Source: an uncultured Lachnospiraceae bacterium
Lineage (GTDB): Bacteria > Bacillota > Clostridia > Lachnospirales > Lachnospiraceae
Length of the DNA stretch: 44,929 nucleotides
Direction of reading: 5' to 3'
Assembly (NCBI GenBank): GCA_910578475.1
Contig: CAJTRK010000028.1
Location: forward strand, 1-44,929
Shown: positions 34,821 through 42,177 of the stretch, piece by piece
How positions within the stretch are numbered: position 1 is the stretch's first letter
How the letters are laid out: each line of letters begins with the position of its first letter
Notes under the pieces: model-generated
The model's database searches: none
The model's input: only the letters and a program-made list of their open reading frames with translations
What the model was told of the DNA's origin: nothing
Position numbers and translations under genes: made by a program

Positions 34821-35720
34821 ATGCGAAAATGTATATTTTGTGGTAGGACAGAGGCCGAATTTATTGATGGTAATAAATGGACGGAGGAACATATAATTCC
34901 AGAATCTTTAGGAAATGAAACTTTAAAGATATATGATGTGTGTAAACAATGTAACAGTGGATTAGGAACATATGTAGATAAGTATTTTGTAGATCATATG
35001 TTGGTTAAGATAATTAGACAGAATTTAGGACTAAAGGGACAAAGTGGAGAGGTTCCAAATGCATTTAAGGAAGGAAGAGATAAAAATGGGCATTTGGTGC
35101 GAGTTGATTTGGATTACAAACCGCATATAGTTCAATATGTGGAGCAGAGTGAAAATAAATTAAAATTTGTTGCCCTAACTGTTGAAGAAGCAAAAAAAAT
35201 GGCTTATAAGAAACTAAAAAGGATGAACATGACAGATGAACAGATTAAAAATGAATTTGATAAGATAACTAATGTCAAGAATGCAGAATATCGACCGGAA
35301 ATTGGATATGATATAACTGTTGAATTTAACAGGTTTTATATGGAAGCATTGAAAATAGCATATGAATATGCAATTTATAAATTAGGAAATGTATATTTAG
35401 AGGATAAAACTGCAAAAACGATAAAGGAGTATCTGTATAGAGCGATTAAAGGAGAAATGAAAAAAGAATGTTCGGAATGTCCCAATGTATGTATGGCACC
35501 AGAATTTATATGTAAAATACTGAGCAATGTAAAAGGGATAAATTGTCATATGCTTTTTTTGCATCCAGATGCAGAAAATAAATTAGTTGTTCAGGTAATG
35601 TTATTTCTTAATCCAATTTTTTCTTTTAGTGTTTGCATTTCGGAAAATGCAACTCAATATGGAATAGTAAAAGAGTTGCCAATTGAAATAGTAGATATTA
35701 AGTACGAAAGAAAAGAGTAA
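34821..35720 (+). CDS. HNH-type endonuclease-like protein
   Basis: A 299-residue protein. Residues 1-55 match an HNH nuclease module of the HNH_5 kind: CIFCGRTEAEF, then TEEHIIPESLGN (the metal/catalytic His) and CKQCNSGLGTYVDKYF, so the two Cys pairs and His are present. The rest (about 60-299) is not recognised; a second Cys group (ECSECPNVC) lies near residue 220. AGGAGG precedes the ATG. It is as AT-rich as its ATPase neighbour and follows it closely. A nuclease effector activated by the ATPase is a reasonable guess, unproven. Confidence 0.75.
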   Translation: MRKCIFCGRTEAEFIDGNKWTEEHIIPESLGNETLKIYDVCKQCNSGLGTYVDKYFVDHMLVKIIRQNLGLKGQSGEVPNAFKEGRDKNGHLVRVDLDYKPHIVQYVEQSENKLKFVALTVEEAKKMAYKKLKRMNMTDEQIKNEFDKITNVKNAEYRPEIGYDITVEFNRFYMEALKIAYEYAIYKLGNVYLEDKTAKTIKEYLYRAIKGEMKKECSECPNVCMAPEFICKILSNVKGINCHMLFLHPDAENKLVVQVMLFLNPIFSFSVCISENATQYGIVKELPIEIVDIKYERKE

Positions 35721-35754
35721 TAAGGGACTTTTCGTGAGGTTCAAAGTGTTTTTC

Positions 35755-35826
35755 GGATTGTTTGAGATCTTGTTGGATTGTCTGAAAATGCTGTTGGAAT
35801 TTGAGCGATATTGTCGAATCCTGTCA
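35755..35826 (+). repeat. Short tandem 20-21 bp repeats before element B
   Basis: Units starting GGATTG at 35755 and 35775, GGAATT at 35796 and GAATCC at 35816 follow at 20, 21 and 20 bases and share a TCTGAAAATGCTGTT-like remainder with decay. Only the last unit has a counterpart in element C. Confidence 0.6.
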
Positions 35827-36238
35827 GGGTGTCTTAGTTTCCGGCAGATACGGACACGGAAAGCCGAGAAAGCCCGTAAATACGGCGTTTGTGGCAGTAC
35901 ATAGGTCAGAAAGTTACATTATTTTTGTGTGTTTTTGAGGGCATTTTAACATTAGTGTGGATGAGAACAGTTGTTCTGGGGTTCTTTTGCCTGATAGTTT
36001 ATACTCGTAGGCAAAAGTCGGGTACTATCACGGAAACTCGGATACTCGTAGGCAAAACTCTGTACTATCACGCAAAAGTCGATACTCGCAGGCAAAACCC
36101 TTATACGAACACGGAAACTGCCTGTATTATCACGGAAACCTGCTGGGAGTTTTCGTGATAATATAAGGGTTTCCGTGATAGTGTATGAGTAAAACGATAA
36201 AAGTTAAATGGAATAGTGAAAATGGCTGCTTGCGTAGT
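35807..36238. repeat. Element B: conserved leader plus inverted ~20-bp-period array
   Basis: About 430 bp homologous to element C. The leader (35807-35990) shares blocks such as CCCGTAAATACGGC, GGCAGTACATAGGTC and GTTCTGGGGTTCTTTTGCC. The array has core motifs (GGCAAAA alternating with CGGAAA) at 36010, 36031, 36051, 36071, 36091, 36112 and 36133, then reversed motifs at 36150 and 36170. TTATCACGGAAAC and GTTTTCGTGATAA form a hairpin at the turn. No gene is supported here although an 89-codon frame crosses it. Confidence 0.8.
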
Positions 36239-36325
36239 CCTTTAGTGTTTTCTATTCCTGAAAAATGGTCAGGGAAATGGAATAATACTTACCAATTCGA
36301 TAGGTAATACCTTAAAAGTAACTGC

Positions 36326-36354
36326 TTGCCATTTTGGTGACGATTCCGTATACT
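36326..36354 (+). promoter_or_regulatory. Promoter of the histidine phosphatase gene
   Basis: TTGCCA (36326-36331) and TATACT (36349-36354) are 17 bases apart. TTACC and GGTAA (36288-36306) form an inverted repeat just upstream that could be an operator. The leader before the start codon is very short. Confidence 0.65.
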
Positions 36355-36373
36355 GTCAGCGGAGGTGATAAGC

Positions 36374-37018
36374 ATGATTTGTTTTTACATAGTCAGGCAT
36401 GGGCAGACCCTTTTAAACAGCTTAGACCGTGCGCAGGGGTGGGCGGATTCACCGCTTACCGATGCAGGGAAGCAGACGGCTGTTGAATTAGGCCATAAGC
36501 TGAAAAGCATTGACTTCGATGCGGTTTATACCAGCGATATGCTCCGCGCCATACAGACGGCGGAGCTAATCATGGAAGCAGGCGAAAAGAAGGGCATGCC
36601 AATAGAAAAGGATGCAAGGCTCCGGGAATGGTGTTTAGGGAACATGGAGGCAGAAAACAACGCTGTTTTTATAAAAAAAGTGGCGGACTGGCTGGGAGGG
36701 GCGTCTTTTGCAGAGCTGAATAAGCGTCTTCCCGATGTTGCGGATGCCATCTATGAACATGACACAACAGGAATGGCAGAGACGTTCCAGACAATAGAAG
36801 AACGCCTGAAAGCCGCATTCATGGATATGGCTCAAAGGCATGGAGTAAGGGAAAACAGCAATATACTGGTAGTGACCCATGCCTTTGCCATAAAGACAAT
36901 ATTCCATTTATTTGCGCCGGAACAGTTAAGCAAAGCGGGGAAAGTGGAGAATGCAGCAGTTTCCCGGCTTATATCTGACGGCGGAGTTTTCTCATTGGAG
37001 CCGGATTTAAAATTATGA
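36374..37018 (+). CDS. Histidine phosphatase family protein
   Basis: A 214-residue phosphoglycerate-mutase-like enzyme. The catalytic FYIVRHGQTLLN (RHG) opens the protein; VYTSDMLRAIQTAELI and a later VVTHAFAIKTIF supply the other Arg and second His. The family acts on small phosphorylated compounds; the substrate here is unknown. The start is the ATG at 36374, eight bases after GGAGG; a GTG at 36365 overlaps that site. GC content is higher than in the ATPase/HNH pair. Confidence 0.88.
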   Translation: MICFYIVRHGQTLLNSLDRAQGWADSPLTDAGKQTAVELGHKLKSIDFDAVYTSDMLRAIQTAELIMEAGEKKGMPIEKDARLREWCLGNMEAENNAVFIKKVADWLGGASFAELNKRLPDVADAIYEHDTTGMAETFQTIEERLKAAFMDMAQRHGVRENSNILVVTHAFAIKTIFHLFAPEQLSKAGKVENAAVSRLISDGGVFSLEPDLKL

Positions 37019-37024
37019 AAAGAA

Positions 37025-37064
37025 CAGCAGGAAAGCCTATCATGGTTCTCCTGCTGATTTTTTT
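37025..37064 (+). terminator. Intrinsic terminator after the histidine phosphatase
   Basis: CAGCAGGAAAGCC pairs with GGTTCTCCTGCTG (one mismatch, one wobble), followed by ATTTTTTT. Confidence 0.75.
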
Positions 37065-37115
37065 GTAAAGAAAAGTGACTTGATATATTGTCAACATTTC
37101 ACTAAAAAATTAAAG

Positions 37116-37535
37116 TTAGAACCACATAGCAGCTTCTTCTTTAAATTGAGGTGTCTTTCCATTTTGATAGGGATCGTAGTTGTTCTTGTTACAGCCAAAT
37201 TCTTTTAGTGACTGTATTTTATCATCTGGCGTCCATTCAATGAGTGATATTCCGTCAAAGGCTTCTACTTTTCCATTGTTCATTGTGTTTTTGAAATACC
37301 ATTCTACGATTGTCTGGCTTTCATTATGGAAATACTGTTTTATGTCCCATTGCAGGACAGTTCCACGGGTATTCCATTCATCAAACCATAGCTTTATTTT
37401 AGAAGCGCCGTGGTATTTTGGCCCCCAGCTTTCTGTGTAAACGGCATTTTCAGAGAATATTTTTAATATTCCTAAATCTTTTTTTTGCAACCACATATCA
37501 AACCACAATCTGATGGTTTCCTCTCGTCTATTCAT
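37116..37535 (-). CDS. SnoaL/NTF2-like protein
   Basis: A 139-residue protein with the SnoaL-like cone fold signature: a helical start RREETIRLWFDMWLQKKDLGIL, then FSENAVYTESWGPKYHGASKIKLWFDEW and TIVEWYFKNTMNNGKVEAFDGISLIEW. Members are small-molecule isomerases, hydrolases or binding proteins; nothing in the sequence fixes the role. GGAGG precedes the ATG. It lies 15 bases downstream of an HxlR regulator on the same strand, so it is likely under its control. Confidence 0.8.
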   Translation of the reverse strand: MNRREETIRLWFDMWLQKKDLGILKIFSENAVYTESWGPKYHGASKIKLWFDEWNTRGTVLQWDIKQYFHNESQTIVEWYFKNTMNNGKVEAFDGISLIEWTPDDKIQSLKEFGCNKNNYDPYQNGKTPQFKEEAAMWF

Positions 37536-37550
37536 TGCAAAACCTCCGAT

Positions 37551-37919
37551 TCATGTTTTTGCTGCTGATTTTTTTGTGCAGCAGGGCGGCTGGATATCCA
37601 GACCGTCTAAAAAGTTTGTCCCCCAATTACACATGGCATCCAGTACCGGGATAATGCTCCTGCCAAACGGGGTAAGCGAGTATAAGGTTCTGGGCGGCTT
37701 GTCCGGGATGACTTCCCGGTGTATCATCCCGCATTCTTCCAGATCGTGTAACTGCTGTGAGAGCATCTTTGGCGTTGCCTTGGGGATCATGCGCTGCAGC
37801 TCCATGTAGTGGAGCGGTTTCTCTATCAGATACCAGAGGATGAGCGGCTTGTATTTCCCGCCGATCAGGAACAGCGTGGCTTCCACCGGGCAGTTGAACT
37901 GGTCTTTTGAATATTCCAT
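37551..37919 (-). CDS. HxlR-family transcriptional regulator
   Basis: A 122-residue winged-helix regulator. The N-terminal Cys in QFNCPVEATLFLIGGKYKPLILWYL is the redox or electrophile-sensing position of this family (as in YodB and HypR). The recognition part is ATPKMLSQQLHDLEECGMIHREV, with PRTLYSLTPFG as the wing. I place the start at the ATG at 37919, nine bases from GGGAGGG; the ATG at 37928 touches that site. It is divergent from a nitroreductase gene and probably controls both directions. Confidence 0.9.
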   Translation of the reverse strand: MEYSKDQFNCPVEATLFLIGGKYKPLILWYLIEKPLHYMELQRMIPKATPKMLSQQLHDLEECGMIHREVIPDKPPRTLYSLTPFGRSIIPVLDAMCNWGTNFLDGLDIQPPCCTKKSAAKT

Positions 37920-37945
37920 AGTCTGCATCCCTCCCTTTTTATAGC

Positions 37946-38010
37946 TACCCTTTTGGGAAGTATCTACCCAAAAAGTGCATTCTTGCAGAATTTTTGCGTC
38001 CTGCTAAAAT
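37946..38010 (+). promoter_or_regulatory. Divergent operator region and nitroreductase promoter
   Basis: CTACCC occurs twice 20 bases apart, the first in a dyad with GGGAAG, between the regulator and the nitroreductase. TTGCAG (37983-37988) and TAAAAT (38005-38010) with a 16-base gap form a rightward promoter. The CTACCC boxes sit just upstream of the -35 and are candidate HxlR sites. Confidence 0.5.
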
Positions 38011-38068
38011 TTAGGACAACGGTTAACCAACACGTTCAGTATATAACAGAAAGAGAGGATTTTCTACT

Positions 38069-38587
38069 ATGGATTTTATCGAAATTGCAAAGAAGCGTTA
38101 TTCCGTCCGCAGCTATCAGGACAAAAAGGTGGAGGAGGAAAAACTGCAAAAGATTCTGGAGGCGGCTCATGTGGCTCCGACAGCGGCTAACCTCCAGCCA
38201 GCCCGTCTGATCGCTGTCCAGAGCAGGAAAGGGCTTGGGAAGATTGGGAAAGGAGCGAACCTATACGGCGCACCGCTTGCAATCATCGTCTGCGCTGACC
38301 ACAGCAAGGCATGGGTGCGCCCGTATGACAAAAAGCAGACCGGGGATATAGACGCCTCCATCCTGACTGACCATATGATGCTGCAGGCAACGGAATTAGG
38401 TCTTGGCTCCGTCTGGATATGCTATTTCAAGCCGGATGTGATACGAAAGGAGTTCGGGCTGCCGGATCATCTGGAGCCGGTCAACATCCTTGCAGTGGGG
38501 TATTCAGATGAGGAAGCGGCTGACCCGGAGCGCCACTCACAGACCCGTATCCCGGTGGATGAACTGGTTTCCTACGAAACGATATAG
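38069..38587 (+). CDS. Nitroreductase family protein
   Basis: A 172-residue FMN-dependent oxidoreductase. The FMN-binding start is IAKKRYSVRSYQDKKV, followed by APTAANLQPARLIAV and the GLGSVWICYFKPDVI stretch. The short length fits the small homodimeric clostridial nitroreductases. Substrates may be quinones, nitro compounds or other electrophiles. It faces an HxlR regulator and stands directly before an FMN riboswitch and flavin transporter, which links it to flavin supply. Confidence 0.9.
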   Translation: MDFIEIAKKRYSVRSYQDKKVEEEKLQKILEAAHVAPTAANLQPARLIAVQSRKGLGKIGKGANLYGAPLAIIVCADHSKAWVRPYDKKQTGDIDASILTDHMMLQATELGLGSVWICYFKPDVIRKEFGLPDHLEPVNILAVGYSDEEAADPERHSQTRIPVDELVSYETI

Positions 38588-38613
38588 ACAGGTTTTGACA
38601 ACTTAATATTGGT

Positions 38614-38745
38614 ATCTTCAGGGCAGGGTGAGATTCCCGATTGGCGGTATAGTCCGCGAGCGTGAAAACGCAGGACTTGGCATAGGTCTAAGTCAGGATT
38701 TGGTGTGATTCCAAAACCAACAGTATAGTCTGGATAGAAGAAGAT
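38614..38745 (+). ncRNA. FMN riboswitch (RFN element)
   Basis: P1 pairs ATCTTC (38614-38619) with GAAGAT (38740-38745). The conserved RFN core is clear: CAGGGCAGGGTGAGATTCCC, GGCGGTATAGTCCGCGAGCG, GGTGTGATTCC and CAGTATAGTCTGGAT. Bound FMN would favour the terminator downstream and stop expression of ribU. Confidence 0.96.
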
Positions 38746-38799
38746 AAAGCTGCATCATACGAAAGATAAATGTTTTCGGATGGCGTATGCTGTTTTGGA

Positions 38800-38840
38800 C
38801 TGGCACCTGAACATGATATTTGGGTGCCGGTTTTATTTTA
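38800..38840 (+). terminator. Riboswitch-controlled terminator before ribU
   Basis: CTGGCACC (38800-38807) pairs with GGTGCCGG (38823-38830), then TTTTATTTTA. It lies 55 bases after the FMN aptamer and 20 before the ribU start, the expected place for the expression platform. Confidence 0.85.
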
Positions 38841-38859
38841 CGGAAGGAAGAAAATAGAT

Positions 38860-39504
38860 ATGGACAATAATACAAAGAAGATAACGACAACAGCCATGCT
38901 CTCTGCAATAGCCTATGTGGTAGTGGTGGTAGGACGCATTCCGGTGGTACTCTTTTTGAAGTATGACCCGAAGGATATCATCATCACGCTGGGCGGCCTG
39001 ATATGGGGGCCGCTGACATCCTTTATCGTGTCTGTAATCGTGTCAATGATAGAAATGGTGACGATCAGTGAAAACGGGATACTTGGATGCATCATGAACA
39101 TAGTGTCAACGTGTTCCTTCGCCTGCACAGCGGCAGTCATCTATAAGAAAAAACGGACATTGAAGGGAGCTGTTGCGGGACTGCTGGCTGGCAGTCTGGC
39201 AATGGTGCTTGTAATGATGCTGTGGAATTATCTGATAGCCCCTATTTACATGGGCTATCCCCGTGAAGCGGTTGCAAAGCTGCTGGTTCCGGCTTTCCTG
39301 CCATTCAATCTGTTAAAAGCAGGGCTGAATGCGGGATTTACATTCCTGCTTTATAAACCGATCACAACAGCATTACGCAGGACGGGATATTTATCGGAGC
39401 CCGCCACAGGGCAGAATAAAAAGCCTGTTGGCTTATGGCTGTTCTTTGGAGCAGTCATCATCACCTGCATTCTGCTGATGCTGTCTCTGAATGGGATTAT
39501 ATAG
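38860..39504 (+). CDS. ribU: Riboflavin ECF transporter S component
   Basis: A 214-residue integral membrane protein with about six hydrophobic segments. It starts MDNNTKKITTTAMLSAIAYVVVVV, as RibU proteins do, and has the PKDIIITLGGLIWGP segment typical of the family. It binds riboflavin and needs the shared ECF module (EcfT, EcfA), which is encoded elsewhere. The start is the ATG at 38860, after GGAAGG; earlier in-frame codons fall in the terminator. Regulation by the FMN riboswitch is directly visible. Confidence 0.94.
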   Translation: MDNNTKKITTTAMLSAIAYVVVVVGRIPVVLFLKYDPKDIIITLGGLIWGPLTSFIVSVIVSMIEMVTISENGILGCIMNIVSTCSFACTAAVIYKKKRTLKGAVAGLLAGSLAMVLVMMLWNYLIAPIYMGYPREAVAKLLVPAFLPFNLLKAGLNAGFTFLLYKPITTALRRTGYLSEPATGQNKKPVGLWLFFGAVIITCILLMLSLNGII

Positions 39505-39537
39505 ACAAAGATAATGGTAGGGGCGGATATACGGGAG

Positions 39538-39575
39538 GAAGGGCTGCGCCGACAGCCCTTTCACATATTTTTATT
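39538..39575. terminator. Terminator between ribU and the second HxlR gene
   Basis: AAGGGCTG (39539-39546) pairs with CAGCCCTT (39553-39560), loop CGCCGA; a loose T-rich run follows on the plus strand. It lies between convergent genes. Confidence 0.6.
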
Positions 39576-39903
39576 GCTTCTGATATTCCTGATAGGTCTT
39601 TCCCCATTCGCACAGCCCGCCTAAGATTGGTTTCAGGGTATTGCCTATTTCGCTTAATGAATATTCAACTTTCGGGGGAACTTCCGGGAAAACATTTCTC
39701 AGCACGATTCCCTGTTCTTCCAGTTCCCGGAGCTGCTGTGTCAGGGTCTTGGTTGTGATGTTCCCTAAGAGCCTTTGCAGTTCATTGAACCGGATTGTGC
39801 CTTTTGACAGATGCCAGAGTATTTTCAGTTTCCATTTCCCGCTTAAGATATTCAGTCCTAACTCTACCGGACACTGCTTATCTGCCGCCTGTACCTTTGC
39901 CAT
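39571..39903 (-). CDS. HxlR-family transcriptional regulator (second)
   Basis: A 110-residue winged-helix regulator. It has the sensing Cys in ADKQCPVELGLNILSGKWKLKILWHL, the recognition helix region ITTKTLTQQLRELEEQGIVLRNV and a PPKVEYSLSEIG wing. The start is the ATG at 39903, seven bases from AAAGGGG; the 16 in-frame residues upstream are unlike the family. It is divergent from an amidohydrolase and is not a close copy of the HxlR gene 2 kb away. Confidence 0.9.
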   Translation of the reverse strand: MAKVQAADKQCPVELGLNILSGKWKLKILWHLSKGTIRFNELQRLLGNITTKTLTQQLRELEEQGIVLRNVFPEVPPKVEYSLSEIGNTLKPILGGLCEWGKTYQEYQKQ

Positions 39904-39924
39904 ATATTGCCCCTTTCCACGCAC

Positions 39925-39998
39925 GGTTTCAAAAAGGAAACCTTGTTTCAAAAAAGTGCGTACTTGATTTTGACCTTCCTTAATGCTAACGTCAGTAT
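39925..39998 (+). promoter_or_regulatory. Divergent control region of the second HxlR and the amidohydrolase
   Basis: GGTTTC and GAAACC (39925-39942) form a dyad, and AAGTGCGTACTT (39955-39966) is a near-perfect palindrome of the kind bound by HxlR regulators. TTGACC (39970-39975) and GTATAC near 39995 may form the rightward promoter, with poor spacing. Confidence 0.45.
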
Positions 39999-40025
39999 AC
40001 CAAAATTGTCAAGGAGGTTTTGAAA

Positions 40026-40826
40026 ATGGTCATAGACAGCCACGAACATATTATGTTCCCAACAAAAATGCAGTTGGATAAAATGGATGAGGCGGGAGTA
40101 GACAAAACGGTATTATTCTGTACCGCACCGCACCCGGAGAAAGCAGGCACGTTAAATGAGATTGAAGCGGAAATGGCAGCCCTGAATAAGATTTTAGCAG
40201 GTTCCAACACTAAGGGGGATAACATCAGCCGCCTGAAAAGGAATATTGCAGAAGTGGTGGAGGCAGTAAGAACATATCCTGACCGCTTTTTAGGATTCGG
40301 CGCTGTGCCTTTGGGAATGGAACTGGAAGAAACGGAGGAGTGGATCGACACACAGATTACTTCTAATTCTCTGTATGGAATTGGAGAGTTTACACCCGGC
40401 AGTGAACAGCAGATCATGCAGTTGGAAATAATCTTTCAGGCATTGAAGAACACAAGGATTTATCCGGTCTGGGTACATACTTTCCATCCAGTCACGATGG
40501 ACGGGATAAAATGCTTAATGTCGCTATGTGAAAAGTATCCCGGCATTCCCGTTATTTTTGGACACTTGGGTGGCTCAAACTGGATGGATGTGATTAAATT
40601 CGCAAAAGAGCATGATGATGTCTACTTAGACCTTTCTGCGGCCTTTGCGTCCATAGCCACGAAAATGGCATTGACCGAGCTGCCGGAGAGATGCCTGTAC
40701 AGTTCAGATGCCCCTTATGGGGAACCGTACCTATACAGGCAGCTTATTGAATTTGTCAGCCCGGACAAGAGGACAGCAGAGATGGCATTAGGGGAGAACA
40801 TATCCCGGTTACTGGAATTAAACTAA
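40026..40826 (+). CDS. Amidohydrolase family protein (TIM-barrel, group 2)
   Basis: A 266-residue metal-dependent hydrolase or decarboxylase. It begins MVIDSHEHIMFP (metal HxH), and has WVHTFHP, IFGHLGGSNW and the catalytic Asp in LYSSDAPYGEP near the C-terminus. These are the marks of the amidohydrolase-2 group. The substrate is unknown. AAGGAGG lies nine bases before the ATG at 40026; a TTG at 40020 is also in frame. The divergent HxlR regulator suggests induction by a reactive compound. Confidence 0.87.
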   Translation: MVIDSHEHIMFPTKMQLDKMDEAGVDKTVLFCTAPHPEKAGTLNEIEAEMAALNKILAGSNTKGDNISRLKRNIAEVVEAVRTYPDRFLGFGAVPLGMELEETEEWIDTQITSNSLYGIGEFTPGSEQQIMQLEIIFQALKNTRIYPVWVHTFHPVTMDGIKCLMSLCEKYPGIPVIFGHLGGSNWMDVIKFAKEHDDVYLDLSAAFASIATKMALTELPERCLYSSDAPYGEPYLYRQLIEFVSPDKRTAEMALGENISRLLELN

Positions 40827-40835
40827 GGATAAAGA

Positions 40836-40862
40836 GGAAAAGGGCTCACAGGCCCTTTTTCC
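40836..40862 (+). terminator. Intrinsic terminator after the amidohydrolase
   Basis: GGAAAAGGGC pairs with GCCCTTTTTCC around a short TCACAG loop; the T-tract is part of the right arm. Confidence 0.8.
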
Positions 40863-40957
40863 AATTCTGGCGGTCTGCCGTTTCCGCAGGCAGGCCGGGC
40901 GGCCTGATAACGGAAATTACTTGGAATCGAGGGAGGGCAGAAAAAGCGTCAGAGAGA

Positions 40958-41821
40958 TCAGGGCTCCCCACGCTGTTTGTTGCTGTTTTTCATTTCCCGG
41001 ACAGCCTCGATGTCCGTCATGCTGCGGACGATACAGGGGAGCTCCTCCAGCCCGGCCAGCTCACTTCCACGGTGGCGGCGGTGGCCCGCCACAATCTCAT
41101 AACCGTTGCCGTCCTTTTCCGGGCGGACGGTGGCGGGGGTCATAACGCCATGCTCCTTGATCGTCCCCACCAGCTCGACCATTTTTTCATCGTCCTTTAC
41201 CTGGAACGGGTGATCCCGGAAAGTATGGAACGCATGGAGCTCGGAAAGTTTCAAATAAACCAGCTTTCCCTCGTCAATGGGACGGGGCGGGGCGGCGGGC
41301 TCGGGAGCAGGCGGCTCCGGGACAGCGGCCTCCCGGACGGGAGCGCCCTTTGGGGCATCCGGGGCTTTGCTGTCACTTCGGGACACTTTGTCTCGTTTAG
41401 GCGGCTTTGCCTTTCCGGGGGCCGTTTTATCCTCCTTGGGCGGGCGGCCCTTGCGTGGCTTTGTTTCCTCCTTGCCAGTGGGCCCCGCTTTTTCTTCTTT
41501 GGGCGGGCGGCCACGCCGGGGCGTTTTCGGCTTATCGCCGCCAGCGGCGGGAAGTTCCTCCTTTCCGTCTTTACCCGCCGCCTCCTTTTCCACCTGGGCC
41601 CGGGCCGCCTGCCGCTTTTCGCCCATCAGCTCATTGATCTTGTCAAAGGACACCACCACATCGCCGGGAGCGGGCTGGGCAGGCCCGGCCTGTTCCTGCT
41701 TGGGCGTGGGTGCGGCGGCCTGTTCGGGAGCCGGGGCCTGGGGCTGGCCTGCCGCAACAGGCTCGGGAGCCTCCGGGAGTTTTTCACTGCCGGGGCCTGT
41801 GTTCAGTTTTTCATCAGCCAT
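40958..41821 (-). CDS. ParB-like partition protein, C-terminally truncated
   Basis: A 287-residue protein. The first ~185 residues are Pro/Ala/Lys-rich and carry AT-hook-like motifs RRGRPPKEEK and RKGRPPKEDK. The ParB N-terminal domain follows (about 190-287): KLSELHAFHTFRDHPFQVKDDEKM, GYEIVAGHRRHRGSELAG and MKNSNKQRGEP. The protein stops right after the NKQRGE motif, where related proteins of clostridial conjugative elements continue with a helix-turn-helix and more, so the DNA-binding and dimer parts are missing. GC content is the highest of the window. AAGGAGG precedes the ATG. Probably a remnant of an integrative element. Confidence 0.75.
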   Translation of the reverse strand: MADEKLNTGPGSEKLPEAPEPVAAGQPQAPAPEQAAAPTPKQEQAGPAQPAPGDVVVSFDKINELMGEKRQAARAQVEKEAAGKDGKEELPAAGGDKPKTPRRGRPPKEEKAGPTGKEETKPRKGRPPKEDKTAPGKAKPPKRDKVSRSDSKAPDAPKGAPVREAAVPEPPAPEPAAPPRPIDEGKLVYLKLSELHAFHTFRDHPFQVKDDEKMVELVGTIKEHGVMTPATVRPEKDGNGYEIVAGHRRHRGSELAGLEELPCIVRSMTDIEAVREMKNSNKQRGEP

Positions 41822-41914
41822 TCACTAACCTCCTTTTTGTGAAAGTTGCATAAATTTAGGGGTTAAATTTCTGTAATTATTTTTTGCCTCCTTTCCGCCT
41901 ATCCACGCAAAAAA

Positions 41915-41945
41915 GCCGTCCGTTTTTTCATGCCGGACGGCTTTT
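41915..41945. terminator. Bidirectional terminator
   Basis: GCCGTCCG (41915-41922) pairs with CGGACGGC (41934-41941), with A-tract before and TTTT after, so it works on both strands. Confidence 0.75.
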
Positions 41946-42177
41946 AGCGTAATGTGATAGATCAAATATTATTTTTTGTGGTTGGTAGGTTTTGAAAAGC
42001 CTTGTATTTACAGTGTTCTTATTAAGAAACAATCATATGATTACAGCCCTAAAACGGATGATATAACAATTTTTGTTCCAATGAATCAACAGTTTTTGAG
42101 ATATGCAAATTAACAAATTCCTTTTGAAACTTAGGTATATAAGTGAGCAGTAAAATAATATTTATACAGGAGAAAGT
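41946..42177. other. AT-rich gap before the DUF4062 gene
   Basis: I see no gene, repeat or clear promoter here. A TTGAAA at 42124 lacks a well-spaced -10. The base composition changes sharply from the GC-rich ParB-like gene on the left to the AT-rich gene on the right, which fits a recombination joint. Confidence 0.4.

Noticed and set aside
35889..36158. 89-codon frame in element B
   Set aside because: It is built from the repeat array, lacks a ribosome-binding site and has no counterpart in element C.
35990..36185. CRISPR array
   Set aside because: Spacing is only ~20 bp, there are no unique spacers, the motifs reverse direction within the array and no cas gene is present.
41072..41842. 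Plus-strand frames opposite the ParB-like gene
   Set aside because: They are a product of high GC; the minus strand has AT-hooks, ParB motifs and a ribosome-binding site.
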